A program made the position numbers and the translations under genes. From assembly GCA_023418995.1 (NCBI GenBank), contig JAEZYP010000063.1:7286-71285 (forward strand): a stretch of DNA of 64,000 bases, in the 5' to 3' direction. Shown here in pieces: positions 34,060 to 43,856 of the stretch; within the stretch, counting starts at the first letter, position 1, and the number at the start of each line of letters is the position of its first letter. This DNA is from Bacillota bacterium (lineage in GTDB: Bacteria; Bacillota; Clostridia; Oscillospirales; Acutalibacteraceae). The notes under the pieces are model-generated. The model searched no databases and was not told the DNA's origin. It saw nothing but the letters and a program-made list of their open reading frames with translations.

Positions 34060-34326
34060 ATGTCGATATCACAAGTAACCGAGGTGTTTCAGGCCGCCAT
34101 GATTGCGGCGCTTAAGCTTTCGGCGCCCATATTAATCGTCAGCGTAGCCATCGGTCTGATTATTTCCATATTTCAGGCCGCTACGCAAATTCACGAGCAG
34201 TCGCTGACCTTTGTCCCGAAGCTGGCTGCGATTGCATTGGTTCTGGTTATATTGGGCCCGTGGATGATGGAAACCATGAATAATTTTTTAACATACATAT
34301 TCAGCTTAATCTTAAAATTAGACTGA
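34060..34326 (+). CDS. fliQ: Flagellar biosynthetic protein FliQ
   Basis: 88 residues, two membrane helices, with the FliQ pattern LSAPILIVSVAIGLIISIFQAATQIHEQSLTFVPKLAAI. Export-gate subunit, 46 bases after fliP. Confidence 0.96.
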   Translation: MSISQVTEVFQAAMIAALKLSAPILIVSVAIGLIISIFQAATQIHEQSLTFVPKLAAIALVLVILGPWMMETMNNFLTYIFSLILKLD

Positions 34327-34372
34327 TTCCGTTTGTTTTAATTCGGCAGAAAGGTTTGGTCATTCGCAAAAT

Positions 34373-35137
34373 ATGGAATTCGATTATGATTTTACTCTTC
34401 TGCTTCTCGTTTTTATGAGGATGTCCGGGTGTGTGTTGTTTAATCCTATTCTGGGTAGAAAAAACATTCCGGTCATTCTAAAGATCGGGCTGACGATGGT
34501 ACTTTCTCTTTTTTCGTATCAGTCGGTGCCGAAGCAAACAGTGGAAATGACATCCTACCTGATGTTTTTTATTACTCTTTTGGAGCAGCTGCTCATCGGG
34601 TTCATGATTGGGTTTGTAATTCAGCTTTTTCTGTCGGTGATTTTAATCAGCGGCGAAAATATGGACATGCAGATCGGCATCTCGATGTCGAAAATTTATG
34701 ATCCGCAGAGCAATGTTTCCATGCCGATGTCCTCGTCGCTCATCAATGCGATGTTCATGCTGGTTTTCTTTGTGACAAATGCACACCTTACGCTCATTCA
34801 GGTTTTTACAAAGCTGTGTATCCTTGTTCCCTATGGAGCGCTTCATTTTCAGCCCGCAATTTTTCAGGAACTGAGTACGATGTTTTCTTTTATTTTAATC
34901 TATGCGATTAAAATGTCACTCCCGGTTCTGGCTGCCGAGTTGATTACCGAAGTTGCCGTGGGGCTTATCATGAGGGCGGTTCCACAAATTGATGTTTTTG
35001 TTATTAACATCCAACTGAAAGTGATCGTTGGATTTTTTGTAATTTTGATTATGGTGCCTTCTCTCGCAAATTTTCTGGAAAGATTGATTGCTCTGATGTT
35101 TGACAATATCAATCACATTTTTCAGGCGTTGCTTTAA
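34373..35137 (+). CDS. fliR: Flagellar biosynthetic protein FliR
   Basis: 254 residues with about six membrane segments; FMRMSGCVLFNPILGRKNIPVILKIGL at the start and VPQIDVFVINIQLKVIVGFFVILIMVP near the end are FliR signatures. Completes the export gate with FliP and FliQ. The length is usual. Confidence 0.94.
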   Translation: MEFDYDFTLLLLVFMRMSGCVLFNPILGRKNIPVILKIGLTMVLSLFSYQSVPKQTVEMTSYLMFFITLLEQLLIGFMIGFVIQLFLSVILISGENMDMQIGISMSKIYDPQSNVSMPMSSSLINAMFMLVFFVTNAHLTLIQVFTKLCILVPYGALHFQPAIFQELSTMFSFILIYAIKMSLPVLAAELITEVAVGLIMRAVPQIDVFVINIQLKVIVGFFVILIMVPSLANFLERLIALMFDNINHIFQALL

Positions 35138-35179
35138 GGAATCCTTTTTCTGCCCGCGTTGAATGCTTGGGGGGATTAT

Positions 35180-36247
35180 ATGGCAGACAGCAACAAGACC
35201 GAGAAAGCTACCCCTAAAAAGCGGGAAGACGAACGAAAAAAGGGCAATATTTTTCAAAGTAAAGATGTGATCAGCGCCGCCTCAATTCTGGCGCTGTTCT
35301 ACACCATGAAAATTTTGTTTCCGTTTTTCTATCAGTACATGACCCTCTTCTTTGTCAGATACGTTTCCTACATTCACTCCTATAAAACGCTGACGGAGAG
35401 TAACGCGATGGATGTTCTTCGGGATTCGGTGATTGCGGTGCTGCTGCTTGCCGGACCGATGATGCTGATAGCTGTTGTTGTGGGAATCGTGGCTACCGGC
35501 GTGCAGACTGGCTTCCGTTTTTCCAAAGAGAACCTGAAAATAAAATTTTCCAAGCTCAGCTTGCTTCAAGGATTTAAGCGGATGTTTTCCCTGCGGTCGA
35601 TTACCGAACTGGTAAAGGCCTTGATTAAAATATCGATAATGGCGGTTATCCTTTATCTGGAGTTCCAAAAAATAATTGTTTATTTTACGCAGCTGATGTA
35701 TGAGGATATCATGCAGGCTACGTGCTTCATTTTAAACTCTATCATGAATATTGTAATCCAGATTTCTCTTGCCTTTGTTGTAATTGCGGCCTTAGATTAC
35801 CTGTACCAGTGGTGGGAATACGAACGCAATATTAAGATGACAAAGCAGGAAATCAAGGAGGAGTACAAGCAAATTGAAGGAGACCCGATCATCAAGGGTC
35901 AGATCAAGGACAGGCAGCGCAGAATGGCCCAGCAGAGAATGATGCAGAAGGTTCCAACTGCGGATGTCATTATCCGAAATCCTACGCATTTTGCGGTCGC
36001 TTTGAAATATGACGCTGAGAAAAACGGCGCTCCGTTGGTAGTCGCAAAGGGCCAGGACTATGTAGCGCTGAAAATAATAGAAATAGCCGAGCAGTACCAC
36101 ATTCCAATGACGGAAAACAAACCGCTTGCCAGGGCGTTGTACAGCACTGTAAAGGTAGGTCGCGAAATACCTCCCGAGTTTTATGTTGTGCTGGCAGAGG
36201 TAATGGCTTGGGTATACTCGCTCAAAAGGGAGGATAAGAGAGATTGA
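35180..36247 (+). CDS. flhB: Flagellar export switch protein FlhB
   Basis: 355 residues from the ATG at 35180 (MADSNKTEKATPKKRE), after GGGGGGA. Four membrane segments and the cytoplasmic autoproteolytic motif NPTH (ADVIIRNPTHFAVALKYD near residue 270). Cleavage at NPTH allows the change from hook to filament export. The stop overlaps the flhA start. Confidence 0.96.
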   Translation: MADSNKTEKATPKKREDERKKGNIFQSKDVISAASILALFYTMKILFPFFYQYMTLFFVRYVSYIHSYKTLTESNAMDVLRDSVIAVLLLAGPMMLIAVVVGIVATGVQTGFRFSKENLKIKFSKLSLLQGFKRMFSLRSITELVKALIKISIMAVILYLEFQKIIVYFTQLMYEDIMQATCFILNSIMNIVIQISLAFVVIAALDYLYQWWEYERNIKMTKQEIKEEYKQIEGDPIIKGQIKDRQRRMAQQRMMQKVPTADVIIRNPTHFAVALKYDAEKNGAPLVVAKGQDYVALKIIEIAEQYHIPMTENKPLARALYSTVKVGREIPPEFYVVLAEVMAWVYSLKREDKRD

Positions 36248-38301
36248 AATTACTCAATAATGTGGTTGCAGTTTTCGTTATAGTAATTGTTGCACTCCTG
36301 ATCATACCCTTACCCCCTTTTATGCTCGATATGATGATTATCTTGAATCTCACCATTTCGCTGATCATCCTTCTGATGACGATGTATGTGCAGAATGCGC
36401 TTCAATTCTCGATTTTTCCATCTTTGCTGTTGATTACCACGCTGCTGCGGCTTGGCTTGAATATATCTTCCACGAAGCTGATTTTGACGCACTCCGGTTC
36501 TGCGGGGCAGGTAATTAAAACCTTTGGAAGCTTCGTGCTGGGCGGCAATGTAGTTGTCGGATTTATCGTATTTATTATCATCGTTCTGGTTCAATTTTTG
36601 GTTATCACGAAGGGTGCAGAGCGTGTTTCTGAGGTTGCGGCAAGGTTTAAATTGGATGCTATGCCCGGAAAGCAGATGGCAATTGACGCGGACTTAAGCT
36701 CGGGTCTCATTAATGAGGAGCAGGCGCGCAGCCGCAGAAACGATATTCAGCGTGAAGCGGAATTTTATGGTTCCATGGATGGTGCCACTAAATTTGTCAA
36801 GGGCGACGCGATTATGTCGATTATTATCCTGTTTGTCAACCTGATTGCCGGTTCCATTATCGGTATGGTCGAGGGGGGCAGCACGATAACCGAGGTCTTG
36901 AATATCTATTCCATTGCCACGGTTGGTGACGGTCTGGTTTCCCAGATTCCGGCTCTGTTAATTTCAACCGCGACCGGCATGATCGTTACCCGTGCCGCAT
37001 CCGATTCCAGTCTGAGCGCCGACCTTACCCGGCAGTTTTTTTCACATCCGATTGTGCTTTACATAGCGGGCGGTATCGTCCTTCTGCTTTGCTTTATTCC
37101 GGGGATGCCGTTTATCCAAATCCTTATCGTGGCGGCGGCGCTCTTGTTTGCGGGCTTTGCCTCAAAGAAGAAAAAGGATTTGGCGGAAGCCCTTTCTGTG
37201 GAAGGGTTTGCTGCTCCTGAAGCGGCACAAGAGCAGAGTGAAACCGATTATTATAAAAATATTGACAATATATACGATCTGCTTCAGATCGATTCAATCG
37301 AAATGGAGTTTGGCTATAGTCTGATTCCGATGGTCGACGAAAACAGCGGCAGTAGCTTTATCGAGAGGCTGGTTTCCTTCCGCAAGCAGTTTGCTGTTGA
37401 AATGGGAACGGTTATTCCGGCGGTGCGTCTGCGCGACAACGGGATGCTGAATCCGAACCAGTATGTAATTAAGATTAAGGGCGAAGAAGTCAGCAGAGGC
37501 GAAGTTCTAATCGATTATTACCTTGCGTTGGATCCCGGTAACCTGACCGGCACGATTGACGGAATTGAGACTATTGAACCGGCTTACGGTATCCCAAGTA
37601 AATGGATTACGCCGGATCGCAAGGAAATGGCGGAGATATACGGGTATACCGTGATTGACCCTTTGTCCGTGGTTGTCACCCATTTATCCGAGACGGTAAA
37701 GCGCTATGCGCATGAGCTGCTCACCAGACAGGATGTCAACCAGCTTCTTGAAAATGCGAAAAAATCCGACGCCACTTTGGTGGACGACGTTATTCCGAAT
37801 ATGATTTCCTACAGCAACCTTCAAAAGGTGCTGTGCAACCTTTTGAAGGAGGGCGTTCCTATCCGGGATATGGAGACCATATTGGGGACCATCTCCGACT
37901 ATGCCGGCACGGTTCGCGAGACCGAAGTCCTTACCGAATATGTCCGTCAGGCGCTCAAACGCACGATTACGCGGAAATGGTCGGATGGCGGTCAGATACG
38001 GGTCATTACACTCGACAGTGAGGTGGAGCGGGTTATCGTCAATTCCATTAATAAGAACGAGCACGGAACCTACCTTTCGCTGGATCCGCAGACCACACAG
38101 AAGATCGTTTCCAATCTGTCCGATTGTATCATAAAGGTCAAGGATGTCATCAATGTTCCAATCATCCTTACTTCTCCGCTGGTACGCATCTATTTCAGTA
38201 AAATGCTGGAACAGTTTTATCCGAATTCGGTGGTTCTGTCCTTTAATGAGTTGAACTCTAACGTTCAGATTCAAGCGGTTGCCAACGTTACAATTGATTA
38301 A
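36244..38301 (+). CDS. flhA: Flagellar export gate protein FlhA
   Basis: 685 residues, TTG start within the flhB stop, preceded by GGGAGGA. About eight membrane helices in the first 330 residues. The FHIPEP-region motifs include RLGLNISSTKLILTH and EVAARFKLDAMPGKQMAIDADLSSGLINEEQARSRR, and the C-terminal cytoplasmic domain receives substrates. In many Firmicutes flhF and flhG come next; here fliA follows directly. Confidence 0.96.
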   Translation: MKLLNNVVAVFVIVIVALLIIPLPPFMLDMMIILNLTISLIILLMTMYVQNALQFSIFPSLLLITTLLRLGLNISSTKLILTHSGSAGQVIKTFGSFVLGGNVVVGFIVFIIIVLVQFLVITKGAERVSEVAARFKLDAMPGKQMAIDADLSSGLINEEQARSRRNDIQREAEFYGSMDGATKFVKGDAIMSIIILFVNLIAGSIIGMVEGGSTITEVLNIYSIATVGDGLVSQIPALLISTATGMIVTRAASDSSLSADLTRQFFSHPIVLYIAGGIVLLLCFIPGMPFIQILIVAAALLFAGFASKKKKDLAEALSVEGFAAPEAAQEQSETDYYKNIDNIYDLLQIDSIEMEFGYSLIPMVDENSGSSFIERLVSFRKQFAVEMGTVIPAVRLRDNGMLNPNQYVIKIKGEEVSRGEVLIDYYLALDPGNLTGTIDGIETIEPAYGIPSKWITPDRKEMAEIYGYTVIDPLSVVVTHLSETVKRYAHELLTRQDVNQLLENAKKSDATLVDDVIPNMISYSNLQKVLCNLLKEGVPIRDMETILGTISDYAGTVRETEVLTEYVRQALKRTITRKWSDGGQIRVITLDSEVERVIVNSINKNEHGTYLSLDPQTTQKIVSNLSDCIIKVKDVINVPIILTSPLVRIYFSKMLEQFYPNSVVLSFNELNSNVQIQAVANVTID

Positions 38302-38343
38302 AATATTTTTAAGAAAAATTATTGCATAAGGAGGTACGGCTGA

Positions 38344-39117
38344 GTGAAAAACGCAGGGGCAAGCCAGTTGTCTACAGCAGATTTGTGGCTGGAATATGGG
38401 CGGTCAAGAGATAATGCGATCCGCAATATGCTGATTGTGCAGTACAGTTATATCGTTAAATGCATTGCTTTAAAAACAGTTGGCCGTTACCAGCATTTTA
38501 ATTATATGGATGACATTGTGAACGAAGGTCTGATTGCCCTTCTGGACGCGGTGGAAAAGTTTGACCCGCAGAAGAAAGTGAAGTTTGAAACCTACGCTTC
38601 CATCAAGGTACGCGGCGCAATGATCGACTACATAAGAAAACAGGACTGTTTCCCGAGAAGATTGAAACGAATCGCGAAAAATATTATTGAGGCAGAAAAT
38701 GATTTGAACCATCGCCTCGGCAGAACCCCGACTGATCAGGAGCTGGCGGATTTTCTGAAGGTCAGCTTAGAGGAATATGAAAAAATGCAGGCTGAAACTT
38801 GCGCGCTCAATATGCTCTCTTTTGAAGAAATTATTTACGAAAAGGGATTGGAGAATATAGAAATCAGCCTTACCGGAGATCCGATTCGCGGCCCGGAGCA
38901 GGTGGTAGCGGAAAAGGAATTGGAGGATGTTCTCGCAAAGGATATCGAGATGCTGAATGATAAGGAAAAAATCGTCATTTCCCTTTATTATAAAGAACAG
39001 TTGAAAATCAAGGAAATTTCCGATGTTATGGGAATCAGCGACTCTCGGGTTTCACAGATTCATTCCAACGCACTGCGAAAGCTGAAAAAACATTTAACCG
39101 ATTATTTTAATCAATAA
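38344..39117 (+). CDS. fliA: RNA polymerase sigma-28 factor (FliA/SigD family)
   Basis: 257 residues, GTG start after AAGGAGGTACG. Regions 2 (YMDDIVNEGLIALLDAVEKFDPQKKVKFETYASIKVRGAMIDYIRKQD), 3 and 4 (ISLYYKEQLKIKEISDVMGISDSRVSQIHSNALRKLKKHL) are all present. It would recognise the sigma-28 type promoters found before flgM, fliC, fliD and the HD-GYP gene, and be held by FlgM. Confidence 0.96.
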   Translation: MKNAGASQLSTADLWLEYGRSRDNAIRNMLIVQYSYIVKCIALKTVGRYQHFNYMDDIVNEGLIALLDAVEKFDPQKKVKFETYASIKVRGAMIDYIRKQDCFPRRLKRIAKNIIEAENDLNHRLGRTPTDQELADFLKVSLEEYEKMQAETCALNMLSFEEIIYEKGLENIEISLTGDPIRGPEQVVAEKELEDVLAKDIEMLNDKEKIVISLYYKEQLKIKEISDVMGISDSRVSQIHSNALRKLKKHLTDYFNQ

Positions 39118-39131
39118 TAGGAGGCTTACAT

Positions 39132-39869
39132 ATGGTCAGAGGTTTTTATACGCTCGGTTCCGGAATTCTGACACAGGGGAGAATTCTTTCCGGTATCAGC
39201 AACAACTTAGCGAATGTGGACACGCCAGGTTATAAAAAGGAAAAAGTCTCCTCCACGGCTTTCGGCGATATCCTGGTCAGCCGGATTGACTCAAGCACGG
39301 TTACACCCATAGGGAAGCTGGGAGCTATCCGCGTGGCAGACAAAACCAGTGTCGTCCACTCCCAAGGAACTCTGAAAGCTACGGGAAGAACGCTGGATTT
39401 CGCAATTCGCGGAGAGGGATTTTTTGGCATTCAGGGTCAGAACGGCACGGTATACACCCGCAACGGAAGCTTCAGCGTTGATAACGAAGGCTATCTCGTT
39501 TTGGAGAATGTAGGGCGCGTTATGGGTCGGAACGGTGCGATCAAAGTCGGTACGGACAATTTCACGGCGGACGCTATGGGTAATATTTCTGCAAACGGTA
39601 CTAACGTTGACCAAATCTCCGTTTATAATTTTGCAGATTATAACAGTCTCAATCTCTCTCAGGCCGGTATGTTTACTGCCAATGCCCAGCCGACCCGGGT
39701 TCAATACCCCAACCTGCTGTGGAAAACGGTGGAAGGCTCCAACGTGGAGCCGGCTGAAGAAATGACCTCGGCGCTCTCGGCACAGCGCAGCCTGCAGGCA
39801 TGTACGCAGGCGGTTAAAATGTATGATCAGGTGCTGCAGAAAGCGGCTACCGATATTGCTAAAATATAA
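39132..39869 (+). CDS. flgF: Flagellar hook-basal body protein, FlgF/FlgG type (first copy)
   Basis: 245 residues with the rod/hook N-terminal motif GISNNLANVDTPGYKKEKVSSTAFGDIL, the middle FAIRGEGFFGIQGQNGTVYTRNGSFSVDNEGYLV and the C-terminal ALSAQRSLQACTQAVKMYDQVLQKAATDI. Distal-rod protein. I assign FlgF by order only; FlgF and FlgG are hard to separate by eye in clostridia. Confidence 0.85.
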   Translation: MVRGFYTLGSGILTQGRILSGISNNLANVDTPGYKKEKVSSTAFGDILVSRIDSSTVTPIGKLGAIRVADKTSVVHSQGTLKATGRTLDFAIRGEGFFGIQGQNGTVYTRNGSFSVDNEGYLVLENVGRVMGRNGAIKVGTDNFTADAMGNISANGTNVDQISVYNFADYNSLNLSQAGMFTANAQPTRVQYPNLLWKTVEGSNVEPAEEMTSALSAQRSLQACTQAVKMYDQVLQKAATDIAKI

Positions 39870-39891
39870 GGAAAACGGGGGCTGACTTATT

Positions 39892-40596
39892 ATGATGAAT
39901 TCATTTTATACATCCGCGACAAGTCTGATCGAAATGCAAAAGGGCTTTGATGTCACATCCAATAATATTGCGAATGCCAATACGACTGGATACCGTTCTT
40001 CCGACCCTACGTTTGCTGATTTGATGTATTCCAATATCAATGCGGCGGAAAACGTGAATTCCGAATTAAAAAGCGGTCATGGCACGAAACTGAATAAAAC
40101 CAACATTCAGTTTGCGCAGGGGGAATTTTCCGAAACAAACCGGGATCTGGACTATGCAATTTCCAATCCCTATGGCTTTTTTGCCGTAAAGAAAGACGGC
40201 CAGGTGCATTATACCCGTAACGGAAATTTTCAGCTTTCCCTGGAGCAGGGAAAAAAATTTCTGACTGCTTCTGACGGTGCCTATGTACTTGACCCGAAGG
40301 GTAACCCGATTGCCGTCACAAACGAGAAAGACAATCTGGACGTCGGCGTTTATACCTTCCCAAATTGCGGTGCCTTGGAGCGCGTAGGAGATAGCTCCTT
40401 TGCTGCAACCGCCGGTTCCGGCGCGGCAGCCGTCATGGAGAACCCGGAGCTGAAAAAAGGATGGACGGAAGGCTCTAATGTGGATATGGCAGAAACAATG
40501 GTGTCAATGATTGAACTGCAAAGAGCATTTCAAATGAATTCGAAGATGGTTCAGATATCTGATGAGGTGACGCAGGCCGTAAACAGCCTGCGATAA
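39892..40596 (+). CDS. flgG: Flagellar hook-basal body protein, FlgF/FlgG type (second copy)
   Basis: 234 residues. N-terminal MNSFYTSATSLIEMQKGFDVTSNNIANANTTGYRSSDPTFADL and C-terminal WTEGSNVDMAETMVSMIELQRAFQMNSKMVQISDEVTQAVNSLR are flagellar rod motifs. The middle is more divergent than in the previous gene. It follows by 22 bases, giving the usual flgF-flgG pair; FlgG is by order only. Confidence 0.83.
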   Translation: MMNSFYTSATSLIEMQKGFDVTSNNIANANTTGYRSSDPTFADLMYSNINAAENVNSELKSGHGTKLNKTNIQFAQGEFSETNRDLDYAISNPYGFFAVKKDGQVHYTRNGNFQLSLEQGKKFLTASDGAYVLDPKGNPIAVTNEKDNLDVGVYTFPNCGALERVGDSSFAATAGSGAAAVMENPELKKGWTEGSNVDMAETMVSMIELQRAFQMNSKMVQISDEVTQAVNSLR

Positions 40597-40630
40597 AAAG
40601 TGATATATCTATAACGTGAGAGGAAAATGA

Positions 40631-42121
40631 ATGGATATGGATACGGATTCTGCGGAGCTGAGCGCGTTGGAGGCGCTTCAGGAGGAACCGATAGAAGAGC
40701 CAAAACCGGATATACAGCTGCAAATTTCGACGGATAATATGACGGCATACCTGCGGGTGAAGCCTGCCTACGCGGGGCAGATGATTTCGTATGAGCAGGT
40801 TCTTGCTTATTTGCAGGAAAACGGCATTGTCTATGGGGTTTGTGAAGATACCATCCGCGATTTTTGCGACAACAACAAATTTTTTATGGAGATTGAGTGT
40901 GCTCAGGGAACATACCCGGTTGATGGAGTGGATGGATGGGTCGATTTTAAATTCGATACGGAAAACGGTCTGAAACCGAAGGATCGGGGCGACGGAACAG
41001 TTGACTTTCGCGATCTGGGTTTGGTGAAAAATATAAATAAGGGCGACGTCCTGTGCCAGATTATCCCGCCGGAACCGGGAAAAGACGGAACGAATATTTA
41101 CAACAATCCGGTACCCTTCCGGCCGGGCAGGCTCCCGACGCTGCCAGAGGGAACCAACACGGTATTATCTGAGGATAAGCTTTCTTTGCTTGCTGATAAA
41201 GACGGCTGCGTTGAATATAAAAACTTGCGGGTCAATGTCAACGAAGTTTTTATTGTACGGGGCGATGTAGACAGTGCCTCCGGTAATATTAATTCCGTCG
41301 GTTCTGTTATTGTTCAGGGTGATGTACGCGAAGGCTTTTCTGTAATATCGGAGAAGGATATCTCGGTACGCGGTATGGTTGAGGGCTCCTTGCTAGAAGC
41401 AAAGGGAAACATATCGATTTCTAATGGGATGAACGGAATGGGAAGGGGAATTTTGAAAGCCGGCGGAAATATTGTAGGAAAGTACTTTGAAAATGTAACG
41501 CTGATTGCCGAGCATGATATTCTCGCGGATGTATTGATGAACACCAGAGCAAAAGCCGGTGAGTCCATTATATTGAGGGGGCGCAAAGCCTCGCTGATCG
41601 GCGGAAGCTATGAGGTTGGAAAACGAATCTATGCGAAAAATATCGGCACGGCGGGAAACATTACGACAAAGGTTGCAATAGATGCGAAAGAAGTCAATCT
41701 GCTTTTTTCAGAGGATAATGAAACGCCGAGTATGGATGAGCTGAACGCAAGGCTCCAGGAAGCACAAGGCAGGCTGGATGAGTATCAAGCAAAGTTTGAG
41801 GAGATGACCAAGCAGATATCGCTGAGCGGTCAAAAAAACACCGAACGGGGAAACCTGATGATAAAATCAGCGATTTACCGAAAAAGCAAATATGTAGAAG
41901 AGGTCAATAAAATTCAGAAGCAAATTCAGGATGCGCAGATAAAAACCAACAGCCTGATGGATTTTAACATCACAGGAGTTGGGATTGTCTATCCGGGGAC
42001 TAAGATCACAATCGGACCTTTTACCATGAATGTGATGAACGAGTACAGTCATATGAAGTTCTATGCCGGAGCAGACCGTATTGCTTCGGGACCGATGCTT
42101 CCATCAGATGAAATACTGTGA
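40631..42121 (+). CDS. FapA/DUF342 family protein
   Basis: 496 residues. After an acidic 40-residue head comes the DUF342 (FapA) region with beta-helix-like repeats (VRGDVDSASGNINSVGSVIVQGDVREGFSVISEKDISVRGMVEGSLLEAKGNISI) and a C-terminal coiled coil (about 365-450). Such proteins polymerise or scaffold at the cell envelope; in flagellar operons their role is not established. Position between flgG and cheC, with 34 bases before it, points to a link with motility. Confidence 0.85.
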   Translation: MDMDTDSAELSALEALQEEPIEEPKPDIQLQISTDNMTAYLRVKPAYAGQMISYEQVLAYLQENGIVYGVCEDTIRDFCDNNKFFMEIECAQGTYPVDGVDGWVDFKFDTENGLKPKDRGDGTVDFRDLGLVKNINKGDVLCQIIPPEPGKDGTNIYNNPVPFRPGRLPTLPEGTNTVLSEDKLSLLADKDGCVEYKNLRVNVNEVFIVRGDVDSASGNINSVGSVIVQGDVREGFSVISEKDISVRGMVEGSLLEAKGNISISNGMNGMGRGILKAGGNIVGKYFENVTLIAEHDILADVLMNTRAKAGESIILRGRKASLIGGSYEVGKRIYAKNIGTAGNITTKVAIDAKEVNLLFSEDNETPSMDELNARLQEAQGRLDEYQAKFEEMTKQISLSGQKNTERGNLMIKSAIYRKSKYVEEVNKIQKQIQDAQIKTNSLMDFNITGVGIVYPGTKITIGPFTMNVMNEYSHMKFYAGADRIASGPMLPSDEIL

Positions 42122-42210
42122 TAGCGTAAAATACCGCGGACTCCTTTAAACTGACCGCATGGGGAGTCCCGATCTTTCTATAGCCGGCATGCGGCGGCAC
42201 GGGGGTTATC

Positions 42211-42834
42211 ATGTCGATTTATAATTTGGAACAATTGAATGATATGCACATTGATGTACTGAAGGAGATAGGGAATATCGGCGCAGGAAACGCGGCAACC
42301 TCGCTTTCACAGATGTTGAACGCGGAGGTGGATATGACGGTTCCCAAGGTGCGGATTTTGAATATCAATGATGCAGCCACCGCCATGGGCGGACCGGAGA
42401 ATGTTATAATCGGAATTCTGGCGAAGCTCTACGGAGACATCGAAGGAATCATGATGTTTATCATCGAGCAGGAATTCGCAAAGGAAATTCTTACGTCCCT
42501 GCTGGGAGCGAAAGAAGTTAGCTGCGATAACCTTTCTGAGATGGAGCTTTCAGCAATATCGGAAATCGGAAATATTATGATCAATGCTTATACCGGTTCA
42601 ATCGGTACGTTATCCCAACTATCCATTAAGACCTCAGTTCCGGCCATTACCGTGGATATGGTTGGGGCGCTTTTGAGTGTTCCGGCGATTGAAATGAGCT
42701 CTGTATCCGATGAGATTATTTTTATTGAAGGAGATTTTTTAAGCGGAGATCGTGAGGTTACTGCCAATATGCTTCTCGTACCTGCAATGGATTCCTTGGT
42801 TCGACTAATGGAGAAATTAGGTATCCAACTATGA
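42211..42834 (+). CDS. cheC: CheY-P phosphatase CheC
   Basis: 207 residues with both catalytic helices: DVLKEIGNIGAGNAATSLSQML and ELSAISEIGNIMINAYTGSIGTLS (the E-x3-N pattern twice). Acts with CheD to lower CheY-P. The GGGGGTT site sits before ATG; it overlaps cheD by 4 bases. The 89-base gap after the DUF342 gene holds a GGACTCC/GGAGTCC hairpin without a T run. Confidence 0.95.
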   Translation: MSIYNLEQLNDMHIDVLKEIGNIGAGNAATSLSQMLNAEVDMTVPKVRILNINDAATAMGGPENVIIGILAKLYGDIEGIMMFIIEQEFAKEILTSLLGAKEVSCDNLSEMELSAISEIGNIMINAYTGSIGTLSQLSIKTSVPAITVDMVGALLSVPAIEMSSVSDEIIFIEGDFLSGDREVTANMLLVPAMDSLVRLMEKLGIQL

Positions 42835-43316
42835 GCAATATGGTTACAATTGGCATATCGGATATGAAAATAGTTGGCTGTGCAGATTTTCTGGTTACTT
42901 ACGCGCTTGGCTCCTGTGTGGGGATTTGTTTATATGACGCGCTTCTCAAAATCGGCGGATTAGGGCACATAATGCTGCCGACTTACCCCGAAAACAACCC
43001 GAAAGAAAACAAACTGCGGTTTGCGAATACCTGTATTCCGGAGATGGTCGTTGAAATGGAACGGCGGGGGTGCAGCCGCCGCAGAATTGTAGCTAAAATT
43101 GCGGGCGGAGCAAAGATGTTTGAGGTTGCCGGAGATTCCGCGTTTGGAAATATCGGTGCAAGAAATGTTGTGGCGGTAAAAAGCTGCCTGGAAGAACTGC
43201 GGATTCCGATTTACGCGGAAGACACCGGACTGAATTACGGAAGGACAGTTTACTTCTACACAGAAAACGGAATGATGGTAGTGAAATCCTTCTCAAAAGG
43301 AACCAAACAGTATTAG
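42831..43316 (+). CDS. cheD: Chemoreceptor glutamine deamidase CheD
   Basis: 161 residues. Catalytic Cys in TYALGSCVGICLYD, His in IGGLGHIMLP, and Thr in AEDTGLNYGRTVYF mark CheD, which deamidates receptors and binds CheC. Last gene of the fla/che operon, followed by a strong terminator. Confidence 0.96.
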   Translation: MSNMVTIGISDMKIVGCADFLVTYALGSCVGICLYDALLKIGGLGHIMLPTYPENNPKENKLRFANTCIPEMVVEMERRGCSRRRIVAKIAGGAKMFEVAGDSAFGNIGARNVVAVKSCLEELRIPIYAEDTGLNYGRTVYFYTENGMMVVKSFSKGTKQY

Positions 43317-43338
43317 TGCTGCGGTCTGAACAATAAGC

Positions 43339-43373
43339 AAAAAAACCCACCGGCTAAGACCGGTGGGTTTTTT
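43339..43373. terminator. Bidirectional terminator between cheD and the fliD operon
   Basis: AAAAAACCCACCGG and CCGGTGGGTTTTTT around a short loop; A and T runs on both sides make it work on either strand. It closes the fla/che operon and the converging fliD-fliS-fliT operon. Confidence 0.93.
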
Positions 43374-43389
43374 GGTAAAAGTTAATCTA

Positions 43390-43824
43390 CTATAAAAACA
43401 TAGATGGGCGTTTTTCATCCTTGCGTAATTGGTTCAACCGGATTCTCGTGCTTTCATATTGCTGCTGAATGGATTTATAAGCAGAATCATTGAAAAATAA
43501 GATACGGTCGAAGGTCTTTTTGCATTCCGAAGAAAGTCTGAATACCGTAAGCTCCTCTTCAGCGCATTCCTCTTCCGGTATTTCTCCCATTTGGATTTTG
43601 GAGATTCTTTCCTGCTCCTCGGGTGAAAACTGCTGTATTATATGCGCAATCAAATCGTCACATTTTTTGGCACGTTCCATATAGGGAACGCGCTGCTCGA
43701 GAAAATCCTCCAAATCGATTTCTTCCTGTCTGCTTCGCACCTGAATCTGCTTTGTCAGATTCATCACTTTAGTCAGCAATATTTTTTTTTGCTCCAAACA
43801 GGCCGCAATTTCTTGAATGGACAT
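43390..43824 (-). CDS. FliT-like flagellar chaperone (tentative)
   Basis: 144 residues, wholly helical and charged (MSIQEIAACLEQKKILLTKVMNLTKQIQV ... QQQYESTRIRLNQLRKDEKRPSMFL). It follows fliS by 32 bases, the usual place of fliT, and ends with the Met-Phe-Leu tail seen in some flagellar chaperones. Similarity in this family is too weak to be sure by eye, so I leave the symbol empty. Confidence 0.7.
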   Translation of the reverse strand: MSIQEIAACLEQKKILLTKVMNLTKQIQVRSRQEEIDLEDFLEQRVPYMERAKKCDDLIAHIIQQFSPEEQERISKIQMGEIPEEECAEEELTVFRLSSECKKTFDRILFFNDSAYKSIQQQYESTRIRLNQLRKDEKRPSMFL

Positions 43825-43856
43825 AATTCCTCCTTTATCCTCCGATGAGGCGAGGC

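Noticed and set aside
37684..38274. 196-residue minus-strand frame opposite flhA
   Set aside because: It lies wholly within flhA, has no family pattern and no promoter or ribosome site.
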